Part shown: positions 8,437 through 16,950 of the stretch, in pieces
Layout: each line of letters opens with the position of its first letter
How positions within the stretch are numbered: the first letter of the stretch is position 1
Assembly (NCBI RefSeq): GCF_949152215.1
Contig: NZ_OX424407.1
Span: forward strand, 1,430,530 to 1,494,529
Length of the DNA: 64,000 nt
Reading direction: 5' to 3'
Source of the DNA: Lancefieldella sp. Marseille-Q7238
GTDB lineage: Bacteria > Actinomycetota > Coriobacteriia > Coriobacteriales > Atopobiaceae
Translations under genes and position numbers: made by a program
Notes under the pieces: model-generated
The model's database searches: none
Seen by the model: only the letters and a program-made list of their open reading frames with translations
What the model was told of the DNA's origin: nothing

Positions 8437-10974
8437 TTGATTGTAATAGTTACCGAGAAAAACGACGCGGCCCAGCAAATCGCCCGTCTTCTGTCTGAAT
8501 CTGGCAAACCCGAGGCTGATAAGATCTACAACACTCCCGTTTACCGTTTCAGAAAAGGTGGAGAGGAGTATGTAGCCATCGGTTTGCGCGGCCACATTTT
8601 GCAACCCGATTTTCCCGCGCAGCTCCTTTTTGACAAAGACGAGGGTTGGTATGGCGCAACCGATAAGGGCGCGCACATTCCTGTTGACGTGCCTGACGGC
8701 CTGGCTCGCCCTCCGTATAAGGAAAAGCGCAAGCCCTATCTTAAGAACGGCATCGACCTCAAAGGCTGGAAGATTCCAAGCCTTCCATATCTTATTTGGG
8801 CTCCGGTGGAAAAGCAGCCGGCGGAAAAAGAGATTATCCGCGCCCTGAAAAATCTGGCGAAAAAATCAGACGCCGTTATTATCGCTACGGACTTTGACCG
8901 CGAGGGAGAGCTTATTGGCTCCGACGCCCTCGCGCAGGTGCTTTCCGTCAATCCGGATGTGCCCATATCTCGCGCGAGGTACTCAGCGTTTACCAAATAT
9001 GAAATTGATACCGCCTTCGACAACCTCGTTGACCTTGACTACGACCTTGCCGCCGCAGGTGAATCCCGTCAGTTTATCGATCTTATCTGGGGCGCTGTGC
9101 TGACGCGCTATCTGACATGTGCTCGTTTCGGAGGCCTGGGCAATACGCGCTCTGCCGGTCGCGTGCAGACACCAACATTAGCGTTGGTTGTTGAGCGCGA
9201 GCGTGAGCGTCTTGCTTTTAAGCCGGAAGACTACTGGGTCATTTCTGGCGAGGCGCACCCTTCCGATGGCGACAAGGACGAGAGCTTCAAAATTACTCAC
9301 GCCACGTTACGCTTTTGGAACAAAGAAGAGGCAGCGGCTGCTTTTGACGCAGTGGATGGACAGCGTTCGGCCACTGTGGTGCGCGTTGAGTCAAAGTCTC
9401 GCAAGCAGCAGCCTCCGGCGCCGTTCAATACAACGTCCTTGCAGGCCGCGGCGGCGTCCGAAGGTCTTTCACCCGCGCGGACTATGCGCCTTGCGGAATC
9501 ACTGTATATGGACGGCCTGATTTCGTATCCGCGTGTTGATAACACGGTCTATCCGGCCTCGCTCGATTTGCGAGGCTGTGTCCGCGCGCTTTCGGCGGTG
9601 CCTCAGTATGCCGGGGTGTGCAAAACACTTCTCGCTCAAGGAACGCTTCACGCCACCCGTGGCAAGCAGGAATCCACGGACCATCCGCCCATCTATCCGA
9701 CGGCCGCGGCCGATCCAAACAAACTGCAGCCTGCCGCATGGAAACTATACAACCTCATTGCCCGCCGCTTTCTGGCGACGCTGATGGGACCTGCTACCAT
9801 TGCGGGCACTAAGGTCACGCTTGATATTGCCGGTCAGCCGTTTGTGGCAAATGGAACGGTCCTTGCCGAGAAGGGCTTTCGCGCGATATATCCCTTTGGA
9901 CTTAAAAAGGACGATCAGCTTCCTGAATTGGCTCAAGGTGAGACTGTTGAGGTAACAAATCTTGCTCTTGACGCGAAGCAGACTGAACCGCCCGCTCGCT
10001 ACAGCCAAGGCAGGCTCATTCAAGAGATGGAAAGGCGCGGCCTCGGCACCAAGGCGACGCGCGCTTCAATTATTGATACGCTGTACCAGCGTAAATATCT
10101 CAAAAACGATCCCGTTGAGCCGAGTCAGCTTGGCATAGCGATCATTGACGCTCTTATGCGGTTCGCGCCGCGTATCACCACGCCAGATATGACGGCTGAG
10201 CTGGAAGAAGACATGACAAAGGTCTCCGAAGGCAAGGATACGCGCGACGGCGTAGTAACTCACTCCCGAGCGCTTTTAGCTGATATGATCGACGCGCTGA
10301 TTGACCATAAGGATGACCTTTCCGAAGCCATCGCGGACGCTGTGACGGCGGACGCGAAAATTGGCGTATGTCCTCAGTGTGGAAAGGACCTGGTGGTTAA
10401 AACTTCAGCCAAGACCCGGGGCAGTTTTGTCGGCTGCATGGGTTGGCCTGAATGCGAGGTTACCTATCCGCTGCCGCAAGGGCGCATTGAGCCCCTTGAG
10501 GGAGACGCGGGGGTGTGTCCTGAGTGTGGCGCTCCGCGCATTAAGGTACAACCATTCCGTCAGCGCGCGTACGAAATGTGCGTTAATCCGGCATGTCCCA
10601 CAAACGCGGAACCCGATCTTCTGGTAGGAGAATGTCCCGTCTGTAAGGCATTGGGCAAACAGGGGGATTTGGTGGCGCATAAGTCCGAGCGCACGGGTAA
10701 GCGTTTTATCCGCTGTACCAACTATGAGGAGTGCGGCACCAGCTATCCGCTGCCGGCGCGTGGCAAGCTTGAGCGTACGGATGAGACGTGTCCTGATTGC
10801 GGCGCGCCTATGGTTATTGTCAATACGCAGAGAGGACCTTGGAAACTCTGTCCCAACTATGATTGCCCCAGCAAGGAGAAAAAAGCTTCCGCACGCGGAC
10901 GCAAGTCCGGAGCAAAACGTACTTCTCGCAAAAAAACCGGCGGCGAGTCTGCTCGCGGCGGAAAGACGGGTTAG
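8437..10974 (+). CDS. topA: Type IA DNA topoisomerase, archaeal-type TopA with four zinc ribbons
   Basis: An 845-residue topoisomerase that relaxes negative supercoils. The Toprim motif 'IIATDFDREGELIG' (D152/D154/E156) and the active-site tyrosine in 'DGLISYPRVDNT' (Y364) are intact. Unlike ordinary bacterial TopA ('VIVESPAKAKTI' start, 'SYMRTDS' active site), this sequence opens 'MIVIVTEKNDAAQQIARLL' and uses 'SYPRVDNT', which fits the archaeal-type branch. Four Cys4-type ribbons follow in the C-terminal quarter, each starting with CP-x-C (CPQC, CPEC, CPVC, CPDC), then a Lys/Arg-rich tail. The start codon is TTG at 8437 behind GAGAAAGG. It follows tatC at 74 bases. Confidence 0.9.
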   Translation: MIVIVTEKNDAAQQIARLLSESGKPEADKIYNTPVYRFRKGGEEYVAIGLRGHILQPDFPAQLLFDKDEGWYGATDKGAHIPVDVPDGLARPPYKEKRKPYLKNGIDLKGWKIPSLPYLIWAPVEKQPAEKEIIRALKNLAKKSDAVIIATDFDREGELIGSDALAQVLSVNPDVPISRARYSAFTKYEIDTAFDNLVDLDYDLAAAGESRQFIDLIWGAVLTRYLTCARFGGLGNTRSAGRVQTPTLALVVERERERLAFKPEDYWVISGEAHPSDGDKDESFKITHATLRFWNKEEAAAAFDAVDGQRSATVVRVESKSRKQQPPAPFNTTSLQAAAASEGLSPARTMRLAESLYMDGLISYPRVDNTVYPASLDLRGCVRALSAVPQYAGVCKTLLAQGTLHATRGKQESTDHPPIYPTAAADPNKLQPAAWKLYNLIARRFLATLMGPATIAGTKVTLDIAGQPFVANGTVLAEKGFRAIYPFGLKKDDQLPELAQGETVEVTNLALDAKQTEPPARYSQGRLIQEMERRGLGTKATRASIIDTLYQRKYLKNDPVEPSQLGIAIIDALMRFAPRITTPDMTAELEEDMTKVSEGKDTRDGVVTHSRALLADMIDALIDHKDDLSEAIADAVTADAKIGVCPQCGKDLVVKTSAKTRGSFVGCMGWPECEVTYPLPQGRIEPLEGDAGVCPECGAPRIKVQPFRQRAYEMCVNPACPTNAEPDLLVGECPVCKALGKQGDLVAHKSERTGKRFIRCTNYEECGTSYPLPARGKLERTDETCPDCGAPMVIVNTQRGPWKLCPNYDCPSKEKKASARGRKSGAKRTSRKKTGGESARGGKTG

Positions 10975-10984
10975 AAACGTTGAA

Positions 10985-11006
10985 CGGACGTCCCTCTCCA
11001 ACGTCC
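10985..11006 (+). terminator. Terminator-like hairpin after topA
   Basis: CGGACGT and ACGTCCG pair around an eight-base loop ten bases after the topA stop. The following CTCTTCTCC is pyrimidine-rich but not a clean T tract, so this is a possible weak terminator. Confidence 0.4.
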
Positions 11007-11082
11007 GCTCTTCTCCATTGATACCCCAAATGAAGCAGGTATGATAGAAAAGCTCAAAATCTTCTCATCATCACGGTTTTAG

Positions 11083-11092
11083 CACAATTGTG
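11083..11092. promoter_or_regulatory. Short palindrome upstream of tmk
   Basis: CACAATTGTG is a perfect 10-base palindrome, itself enclosed by CTTCTCA at 11061-11067 and TGAGAAG at 11091-11097. It lies about 45 bases before the tmk start and could be an operator or part of an RNA hairpin. No regulator is implied by the neighbours. Confidence 0.3.
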
Positions 11093-11135
11093 AGAAGTGC
11101 GGCCGCAGGCACGAAATGCAGAAAGGGGAAGCGGC

Positions 11136-11792
11136 GTGCGATTGCAAAACGGTCTTTTCATAACGCTTGAGGGCGCGGACGGCTCCGGCAAGTCGACTCA
11201 AGCCGACCTTCTCGCCAACGCGCTTGCCGCGACGGGGTATGAGCTCGTGCGCCTCCGCGAACCCGGCGGCACGAGGATTTCAGAAAAGATTCGTTCGCTT
11301 CTGCTTGATCCGTCCAATGCCGAGATGGCCGATGAGTGCGAGCTCTTCCTCTACGAGGCATCCCGTGCGCAACTTGTGCGCCAAGTTATTGAGCCGGCCC
11401 TTGCCAGGGGAGCCATTGTCCTTTGTGATAGGTTCTTCGATTCCACCTACGCGTATCAGGCGGGCGGGCGTGGCCTTGACGAGAAGAGCGTGCATCTTGC
11501 CAACACGCTTGGAAGCTGCGGTGTAACGCCAAGTCGGACGCTCGTTTTTGATTTGGATCCCGCCTCGGCGCTCAAGCGCGCTACCAAAGGTGGAGCCGAT
11601 CGCCTTGAAGCGGAAGGGGTGTCCTTACAGACGCGCGTTCGAGAGGCGTATCTCAGACTTGCCAATGAGGAACCTCATCGCGTGCGGCTGATTGACGCCG
11701 CCGCCGACATCGCAACGGTTCATGCGCGCGTTATTGCCGCGCTCAGCGATTTGATTCCCGAACTGTCTCAGGAGGCTGCTCATGTCCTTTGA
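11136..11792 (+). CDS. tmk: Thymidylate kinase
   Basis: A 218-residue thymidylate kinase that phosphorylates dTMP to dTDP with ATP. The P-loop is 'LEGADGSGKST' at residues 9-19. The substrate motif 'RLREPGGTRISEKIR' follows, with the DRY-like motif 'VLCDRFFDSTYAYQ' near residue 100. I chose GTG 11136, which has AAAGGGG upstream and gives the family-like start 'MRLQNGLFITLEGADG'; longer readings begin upstream of that ribosome site. The stop overlaps the next gene by 11 bases. The tmk-holB-PSP1 order is the same as in Bacillus, without yaaQ and yaaR. Confidence 0.95.
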   Translation: MRLQNGLFITLEGADGSGKSTQADLLANALAATGYELVRLREPGGTRISEKIRSLLLDPSNAEMADECELFLYEASRAQLVRQVIEPALARGAIVLCDRFFDSTYAYQAGGRGLDEKSVHLANTLGSCGVTPSRTLVFDLDPASALKRATKGGADRLEAEGVSLQTRVREAYLRLANEEPHRVRLIDAAADIATVHARVIAALSDLIPELSQEAAHVL

Positions 11793-12936
11793 GGCTGCAA
11801 CGGCCGAGGCCATGCCCGCGCTGGCAACCCTTCAGGAACAACCGCGCGTGCGAGAGTTTTTGCAGCGCGCCTTTGCGCAAAAGCGCCTTTCTCATGCCTA
11901 TCTCTTCGTTGGGGCGCCGGGATCCGGCAAGATTGCTGCCGCTGAGGCTGTCGCGAAGGGTATCGTATGCCCGCATGGGGGAGACAATACCTGCGAAGAC
12001 TGCATTCGCGTTTCTCGCCATACCCATCCTGACGTGCACTGGTATAAGCCGGAAAGCGTCACGGGATATCTCATAGGGCAGGTCAGAGAGCTTATCGCTG
12101 ACGCCAACCTCGCACCCGTTAAGGCTCAAAGCAAAGTTTACATCCTGGATCGCGCTGATCTTCTTCGCACAGAGGCGGCCAACGCGCTTCTCAAAACCAT
12201 CGAAGAACCGCCGCGTGACGCCGTGTTTATTCTCTGTGCCCGCAGTACCTCAACAGTGCTGCCAACCATTGTTTCGCGTTGCCAGGTAGTGCCCTTCCGT
12301 GTTGTTTCCGATAAGGATGCGCTTGCGGCGGTGCTGCGCGCTACGGCGGCGAGCCGCACTGAGGCTCGCATAGCGCTGTCCGTGACGCATGCTCCCTCAC
12401 GAGCCCTCGATTTTCTCGCCTCACCGTCGCGCGAAGACGTGCGCCGTCTTGTAGTGGAAGCTGTAGGTGATACCGTTCGCAACGATTCGTGGGACGTCCT
12501 TGGAAACGCCAAAGAAATTGTCGCGGCGGTAAAAATCCCGTTAGGCGCTCTTCAGCGCGCTCAGGAAGAGGCGCTTGAGGCTCATAAGGACTTTCTGGAG
12601 AACAAAACTCTTAAAGAAGTTGAGAAGGCTAATAAGCGAGAGCTTACTACTCGCGAGCGTTCAGGTATGATGGAAGCTCTTGCGGCGGCGGAATCGCTTT
12701 TGCGAGACGTTCTTGTCCGCTGCGAGAATATAACTGAACCAATCGTGAACGAGGATGTCGCCGATGTGGTCGACCGCCTCGCCTCACGAACAACTACGCG
12801 CGGGGTACTCAGGTCGCTTGCGGCAGTGCAGGCGGCTTCCGATAACCTCGAGCATAACGTAACTCCTCAGCTCGTTATGGAGACGATGCTGCTTGCTATC
12901 AAGGAGGCACTTACATGCCCACCGTTGTCCCGGTGA
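11782..12936 (+). CDS. holB: DNA polymerase III delta' subunit (clamp loader)
   Basis: A 384-residue AAA+ clamp-loader protein. The Walker-A-like 'FVGAPGSGKIAAAEAVAKG' near residue 50 retains GxxGxGK but has Ile where Thr/Ser is usual, which fits the non-hydrolysing delta' role. A zinc module 'CPHGGDNTCEDC' follows, then 'VYILDRADLLRTEAANALLKTIEEPP' (sensor/Walker-B region) and the SRC motif 'IVSRCQVVPF'. The DNA-clamp-loading role follows from the family. It overlaps tmk by 11 bases and the PSP1 gene by 22 bases, so translation is probably coupled. Confidence 0.9.
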   Translation: MSFEAATAEAMPALATLQEQPRVREFLQRAFAQKRLSHAYLFVGAPGSGKIAAAEAVAKGIVCPHGGDNTCEDCIRVSRHTHPDVHWYKPESVTGYLIGQVRELIADANLAPVKAQSKVYILDRADLLRTEAANALLKTIEEPPRDAVFILCARSTSTVLPTIVSRCQVVPFRVVSDKDALAAVLRATAASRTEARIALSVTHAPSRALDFLASPSREDVRRLVVEAVGDTVRNDSWDVLGNAKEIVAAVKIPLGALQRAQEEALEAHKDFLENKTLKEVEKANKRELTTRERSGMMEALAAAESLLRDVLVRCENITEPIVNEDVADVVDRLASRTTTRGVLRSLAAVQAASDNLEHNVTPQLVMETMLLAIKEALTCPPLSR

Positions 12937-14399
12937 AATTTTCATATGCCGCCCGCGAACTTTGGTTCGACTGGTCAGGCTCAGGCGCGCAGGAGGGAGA
13001 TCACGTTATCTGCCAGACTGAGCGCGGGCAGGAGATTGGCCTTGCCATAGCCGATGCTCGCGAAGTTACGGCAGATGAGCTGACCGACAGGATTGGCGAA
13101 GCGGAGCTTAAATGCGTGCTTCGCGTAGCAACGCCGGAAGACCTCGACCGCGCCGAAAGGCTCGCGCAGCTGAGCGACGACGCTCTTCCTGTTTTTCGCC
13201 GCTTTGCCGCCGAGGAAAATCTTGAGATGAAGCCTGTCGGCGTTGAGTACCTCTTTGATGGCGAGAAGGTCGTGTGTTACTTCTCGGCTGACGAGCGTGT
13301 TGACTTTCGCCAGCTGGTCAGAGATCTTTCTCATGAGCTTCATCAACGTATTGATATGCGACAGATTGGCGTGCGTGAGGTTGCCGCTGTTATCGGCGGC
13401 TACGGTCACTGCGGACAGGAGCTGTGCTGCAGGCGGTTTGGCCTTTCGTTTGAGCCCGTGTCCATCCGTATGGCAAAAGAGCAGGACTTGCCGCTCAACT
13501 CCACCAAGATATCGGGCGCGTGCGGACGTCTGATGTGCTGCCTCCGCTATGAATTTGAGGCCTACAAGGACTTCAAGGGCCGCGCGCCTAAGCGTAACGC
13601 CGTTATTGAGACGCCTTTGGGCACCGGCAAAATCGTCGAGTACAATACGCCAAAAGAAGAGGTCTCCATTCGTCTGGAAAACGGCAAAATCGTCCGCATT
13701 CCTCTGTGTGATATGACCGCGTCCGACGCCGCGCGGAAAAAGTCGGAGGAGTTTAACTGCGCCTGCCGTCCGGATTCCGTAACGCGCGAAGTACTTGAGA
13801 GGCTTGACTCTCCTGATGTCCAGATGGCGCTTGCCGAGCTTGACCGTGAGAATGGTCTTATTGAGAACGAAGAGCCGGAGGTAAACCCGGATCTCTTTGT
13901 CAAAACGCCGCGCACACGCCGCATGCGTGCTTCCCGCGTTTCTGAGCGCGCTCAAGACGACGCGGCAGAGGCGCCTTCAGCAACGGTAACGCCGCGCCGC
14001 CGTCGCCGTCATCAGACAGAAGACAATGAGACGCTCCAGGATGATTTTTCGCGTACCGTTCATACGGCTGACACCCAAAAGCCCAAGGCAGACAGGCGAG
14101 AAAAACAGCGGCCTGCGGGAAAGCGCTTCAAAAAGGAAGCTGTTGTTGAAGAAGTGCCTCAAGAGGAAGGTACCCGTCGCGTCAAGCGGACACGCCGTCC
14201 GGGAGACCGCGGCGGTATGCGGCAGCAGTCCGTACAAAGCGAGAGCCAGGAGAAGCGCGTCCGCCGTCCGCGCCGTCAACATGTAGCGCAGGAGAGCTCG
14301 CCATCAGAAGAGCAGCAAAACGGTACTTCTCGCCGCCGCCATCACCGCGGTGACCGCAATCTTCGTAAAGCGGAAGGTGAGAACGACAGCAATGTATAG
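12915..14399 (+). CDS. PSP1 C-terminal-domain protein (YaaT/RicT-like)
   Basis: A 494-residue protein whose first about 270 residues are the PSP1/YaaT domain. The marks are 'QIGVREVAAVIGGYGHCGQELCCRRF', 'STKISGACGRLMCCLRYE' and the cysteine-rich 'FNCAC', which match the iron-sulfur-binding cysteines of Bacillus RicT. RicT helps mature RNase-Y-dependent transcripts and affects development. From about residue 300 the protein becomes a long Arg/Lys/Glu-rich, low-complexity tail, absent from the Bacillus protein, which may bind nucleic acid (inference). It sits between holB and queD, overlapping both. Confidence 0.88.
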   Translation: MPTVVPVKFSYAARELWFDWSGSGAQEGDHVICQTERGQEIGLAIADAREVTADELTDRIGEAELKCVLRVATPEDLDRAERLAQLSDDALPVFRRFAAEENLEMKPVGVEYLFDGEKVVCYFSADERVDFRQLVRDLSHELHQRIDMRQIGVREVAAVIGGYGHCGQELCCRRFGLSFEPVSIRMAKEQDLPLNSTKISGACGRLMCCLRYEFEAYKDFKGRAPKRNAVIETPLGTGKIVEYNTPKEEVSIRLENGKIVRIPLCDMTASDAARKKSEEFNCACRPDSVTREVLERLDSPDVQMALAELDRENGLIENEEPEVNPDLFVKTPRTRRMRASRVSERAQDDAAEAPSATVTPRRRRRHQTEDNETLQDDFSRTVHTADTQKPKADRREKQRPAGKRFKKEAVVEEVPQEEGTRRVKRTRRPGDRGGMRQQSVQSESQEKRVRRPRRQHVAQESSPSEEQQNGTSRRRHHRGDRNLRKAEGENDSNV

Positions 14400-14811
14400 T
14401 CTGAAGACCGAGAGTTCCTTTGACGCCGCGCATTTTCTTACCGACTACTACGGCAAATGCGAGAACCTGCACGGCCACCGCTGGCGCGTGGTGGCATATC
14501 TTTCGCAAGACGAGCTTCAGCATGAAGGCACAAACAAAGACATGGTTGTAGACTTTGGCGTCTTCAAAAAGGGTTTGCGAGAGCTTACCGCTGAGCTTGA
14601 TCATACCTTTTTGGTGGAGGAGGGCTCGCTGATGGAGAAGACCGTTGAGTGCCTCCGAGAAGAGGGATTTTCCCTGTCTATGCTTCCGTTTCGTACGACA
14701 GCGGAAAACCTCGCGAAGTACTTCTTTGACCGGCTTGCCTCCCAGGGAATGTCCGTTTCGCGCGTGGAAGTATACGAAACACCGCTCAACTGTGCTATTT
14801 ACGCTGCATAA
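14392..14811 (+). CDS. queD: 6-pyruvoyl-tetrahydropterin synthase family / QueD-like
   Basis: A 139-residue PTPS-family protein. 'SFDAAHFL' and 'CENLHGHRWRVVAYL' supply the His ligands for zinc; 'MVVDFGVFKKGL' and 'LDHTFL' follow; 'TAENLAKYFFDRL' and 'VEVYETPLNCAIY' carry the substrate-binding Glu. This pattern fits 6-carboxytetrahydropterin synthase, the second step of queuosine/preQ0 synthesis. No queC, queE or queF is in the window, so the pathway would be completed elsewhere. The ATG overlaps the PSP1 stop by eight bases. It interrupts the otherwise Firmicutes-like replication/translation cluster. Confidence 0.85.
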   Translation: MYSLKTESSFDAAHFLTDYYGKCENLHGHRWRVVAYLSQDELQHEGTNKDMVVDFGVFKKGLRELTAELDHTFLVEEGSLMEKTVECLREEGFSLSMLPFRTTAENLAKYFFDRLASQGMSVSRVEVYETPLNCAIYAA

Positions 14812-14922
14812 ACGTCAGTTTGACTGTTCGCCGGTTTGGCTTCGCCGCGCCGACAAGGCATGCGCGCGGTGGGTATACTTGCGGTAAGAAGCAAATGTCG
14901 CGTGGTACAGAAGGGAGCAGAG

Positions 14923-15969
14923 ATGCCTGTCGTCACGTCTCTCAAAGGGGTAAACCTTACCGGTTGGCTCACCCTTGAACCGTGGGTGACTCCCGAGCCC
15001 TTTGCCCGCACGTCATCTGTCGATGAGGCGTCTTTGGCTCAAGTTCTGGGCGGCGAGAAGTACGCAGAGTTGGTACGCGCTCATCGCGATACCTTTATGA
15101 AGCCGGATGATTTCACCAAGATTGCCGCGCGTGGCTTTAACGCGGTTCGCCTGCCTGTTCCGTGGTATGTCTTTGGAGAAGGCCTGTCGGCTGATGTGCC
15201 GTATGTGCCCTGTATCGACTCTGTTGACAAAGCGCTTGAGTGGGCTGAAGAAATCGGAATTAACGTACTGTTTGTGCTGGCTATCAATCCGGGGCTTCCT
15301 GACGGTGAGGACGCGGCTCCCGGAGGCTCTCCGCGCACGCGTATTTCACGCGCGAAATCGCTGGAGGTGCTGGGAGAGCTTGCAAAGCGCTACGCGCATC
15401 GCGCGGGGTTCTTTGGAATTGAAGTCGCCGATGAGGTGCGGCCACGCGTTCGCAGAGGCCTGCGGGTTATTGAAGGCATACCCAGTCATTCACTGCGCAA
15501 CTATTACCGGCAGGCATATGAAGAAGTGCGTGCCGCTGCCGGTGAGGATCCTGTGGTCGTACTTCCTGACGGCGGTTGGCCATCCGGGTGGCGGCGTTTT
15601 ATGAGTCAACAAGCATACCAAGGGGTATGGCTTGATTGTCATCTGGACAAGACGCCTAATGCGGCGGATTGTTCGGGCCCCTACGGCGTCCAGCGGCTGA
15701 TTGACGCAAAATCCGCATATATCGAGCAGGCATCGGCGGGGGATCTTCCCGTCATGGTAGGAAAGTGGTCCTCATCGTTGCCTGCGATTGAAGGCGCGAT
15801 GACCGCCGAAGGTCGCATCGCTCTTGAGCGGATTTATACCGCAGGACAGCTTGCGGCGTATCGTGCATGTCCGGCATGGTTTTTCCAGACATGGAAAACA
15901 AGTGCGCTTCTGGCGGGATGGGACGCGCGTGTGGCGCTTGCCTCCTTTGAGAGAGGAATGCTTGGCTGA
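14923..15969 (+). CDS. Glycoside hydrolase family 5-like protein, probably inactive
   Basis: A 348-residue cytosolic protein with the (beta/alpha)8 signature of GH5 exo-beta-1,3-glucanase-like proteins. It has 'LKGVNLTGWLTLEPWVTP' at the start, 'GFNAVRLPVPWYVFG' near residue 70, 'FFGIEVADEV' near residue 167 and 'WFFQTWKT' near the end. In active enzymes the last strands carry 'NEP' (acid/base) and 'VGEW' (nucleophile). Here these read 'ADEV' (E171 kept, Asn changed) and 'VGKW' (K281 in place of the nucleophile Glu). It has no signal peptide. I infer a non-catalytic, perhaps carbohydrate-sensing role. It overlaps rsmI by one base. Confidence 0.78.
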   Translation: MPVVTSLKGVNLTGWLTLEPWVTPEPFARTSSVDEASLAQVLGGEKYAELVRAHRDTFMKPDDFTKIAARGFNAVRLPVPWYVFGEGLSADVPYVPCIDSVDKALEWAEEIGINVLFVLAINPGLPDGEDAAPGGSPRTRISRAKSLEVLGELAKRYAHRAGFFGIEVADEVRPRVRRGLRVIEGIPSHSLRNYYRQAYEEVRAAAGEDPVVVLPDGGWPSGWRRFMSQQAYQGVWLDCHLDKTPNAADCSGPYGVQRLIDAKSAYIEQASAGDLPVMVGKWSSSLPAIEGAMTAEGRIALERIYTAGQLAAYRACPAWFFQTWKTSALLAGWDARVALASFERGMLG

Positions 15970-16874
15970 TGGGAATACAGGCATCACCGGGCATACTTTC
16001 TGTTGTAGGTACTCCTATTGGTAACCTTGCAGACGCTTCGCCGCGCGTCATTGATACGCTTACCGCGGCAGACGTTGTGCTGTGTGAAGATACACGTGTG
16101 ACCGCAAAGCTTCTTTCGGCGTTTGGCGTGCGCGCGTCTTTGCAGCGCTGTGACGAACATATTATCGCGTCTCAGGTCGATTCCGTGCTTGAACGCCTTG
16201 CGCAGGGGCAGCGCGTTGCCTTTGTTTCTGACGCTGGTATGCCAGGAATTTCCGACCCGGGCCAGCGTTTGGTTGACGCTGCGCTTGACGCCGGCTTTAC
16301 CACAGAAGTGATCCCGGGGCCTTCGGCGGTGACCTGCGCGCTTGTGGCATCGGGCCTCGCCTGTGACCATTTCTTTTTTGAAGGATTTTTGCCGCGCAAG
16401 CATGGAGCCCAGACGGAGCGCCTTACCTGGCTTGCGGCAATCCCGGGCGCGCTGGTCATATACGAGTCTCCGCGCCGAGTTGCCGCGACGCTTGCCCGCA
16501 TTGCCGAGGTCATGCCTTCGCGTCGGGTGGCGCTTGTACGGGAGCTGACCAAACTGCATGAAGAAGTGGTACGCGATACGGCCGTGGCATTGGCTGCGAT
16601 TATCGCTGCGCGCGAGAGCCTCAAGGGCGAGTGCGTACTCATAATCGCGCCTCCCACCGATGAGGAGCGCGCCGCAATCGACAGAAAGCGTGCTTCGGTC
16701 GCCTCGCCTTCAGACGGCGCTCAGCTGACCGGCACTACGCTGGAAGACGCCATACGAGAAGGACTTTTGGCGCATGAGCGTAAATCCACGCTCGCGCGTA
16801 AACTTTCCAAGGTCTTCTCGCTTGATCGTGAAGTTGTGTATGCCGCTATTCTTACAGCAGCGCAAAATCAATGA
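15969..16874 (+). CDS. rsmI: 16S rRNA 2'-O-methyltransferase RsmI
   Basis: A 301-residue tetrapyrrole-methylase-fold enzyme that methylates the 2'-OH of C1402 in 16S rRNA. Family marks are 'VVGTPIGNLADASPRVIDTL' (N-terminus), 'VLCEDTRVTAKLLSAFG', 'VAFVSDAGMPGISDPGQRLV' and 'VIPGPSAVTCALVASGL', then 'FEGFLPRK' and 'VIYESPRRV'. The ATG overlaps the stop of the GH5-like gene (TGATG), so the two are translationally coupled. In Bacillus the same gene (yabC) lies between yaaT and metS, matching this position. Confidence 0.95.
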   Translation: MGIQASPGILSVVGTPIGNLADASPRVIDTLTAADVVLCEDTRVTAKLLSAFGVRASLQRCDEHIIASQVDSVLERLAQGQRVAFVSDAGMPGISDPGQRLVDAALDAGFTTEVIPGPSAVTCALVASGLACDHFFFEGFLPRKHGAQTERLTWLAAIPGALVIYESPRRVAATLARIAEVMPSRRVALVRELTKLHEEVVRDTAVALAAIIAARESLKGECVLIIAPPTDEERAAIDRKRASVASPSDGAQLTGTTLEDAIREGLLAHERKSTLARKLSKVFSLDREVVYAAILTAAQNQ

Positions 16875-16950
16875 GGTTGTGACTGTCGGCTTCGATGCTG
16901 TTTTCCTGCGGTACAATTGCAAAGTTATTGAAGTTTGTTGAGGGAGAGTC

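Noticed and set aside
12981-13955. A 324-codon minus-strand open frame across the PSP1 gene
   Set aside because: It is antisense to the conserved PSP1/YaaT domain and lacks a ribosome site and family resemblance.
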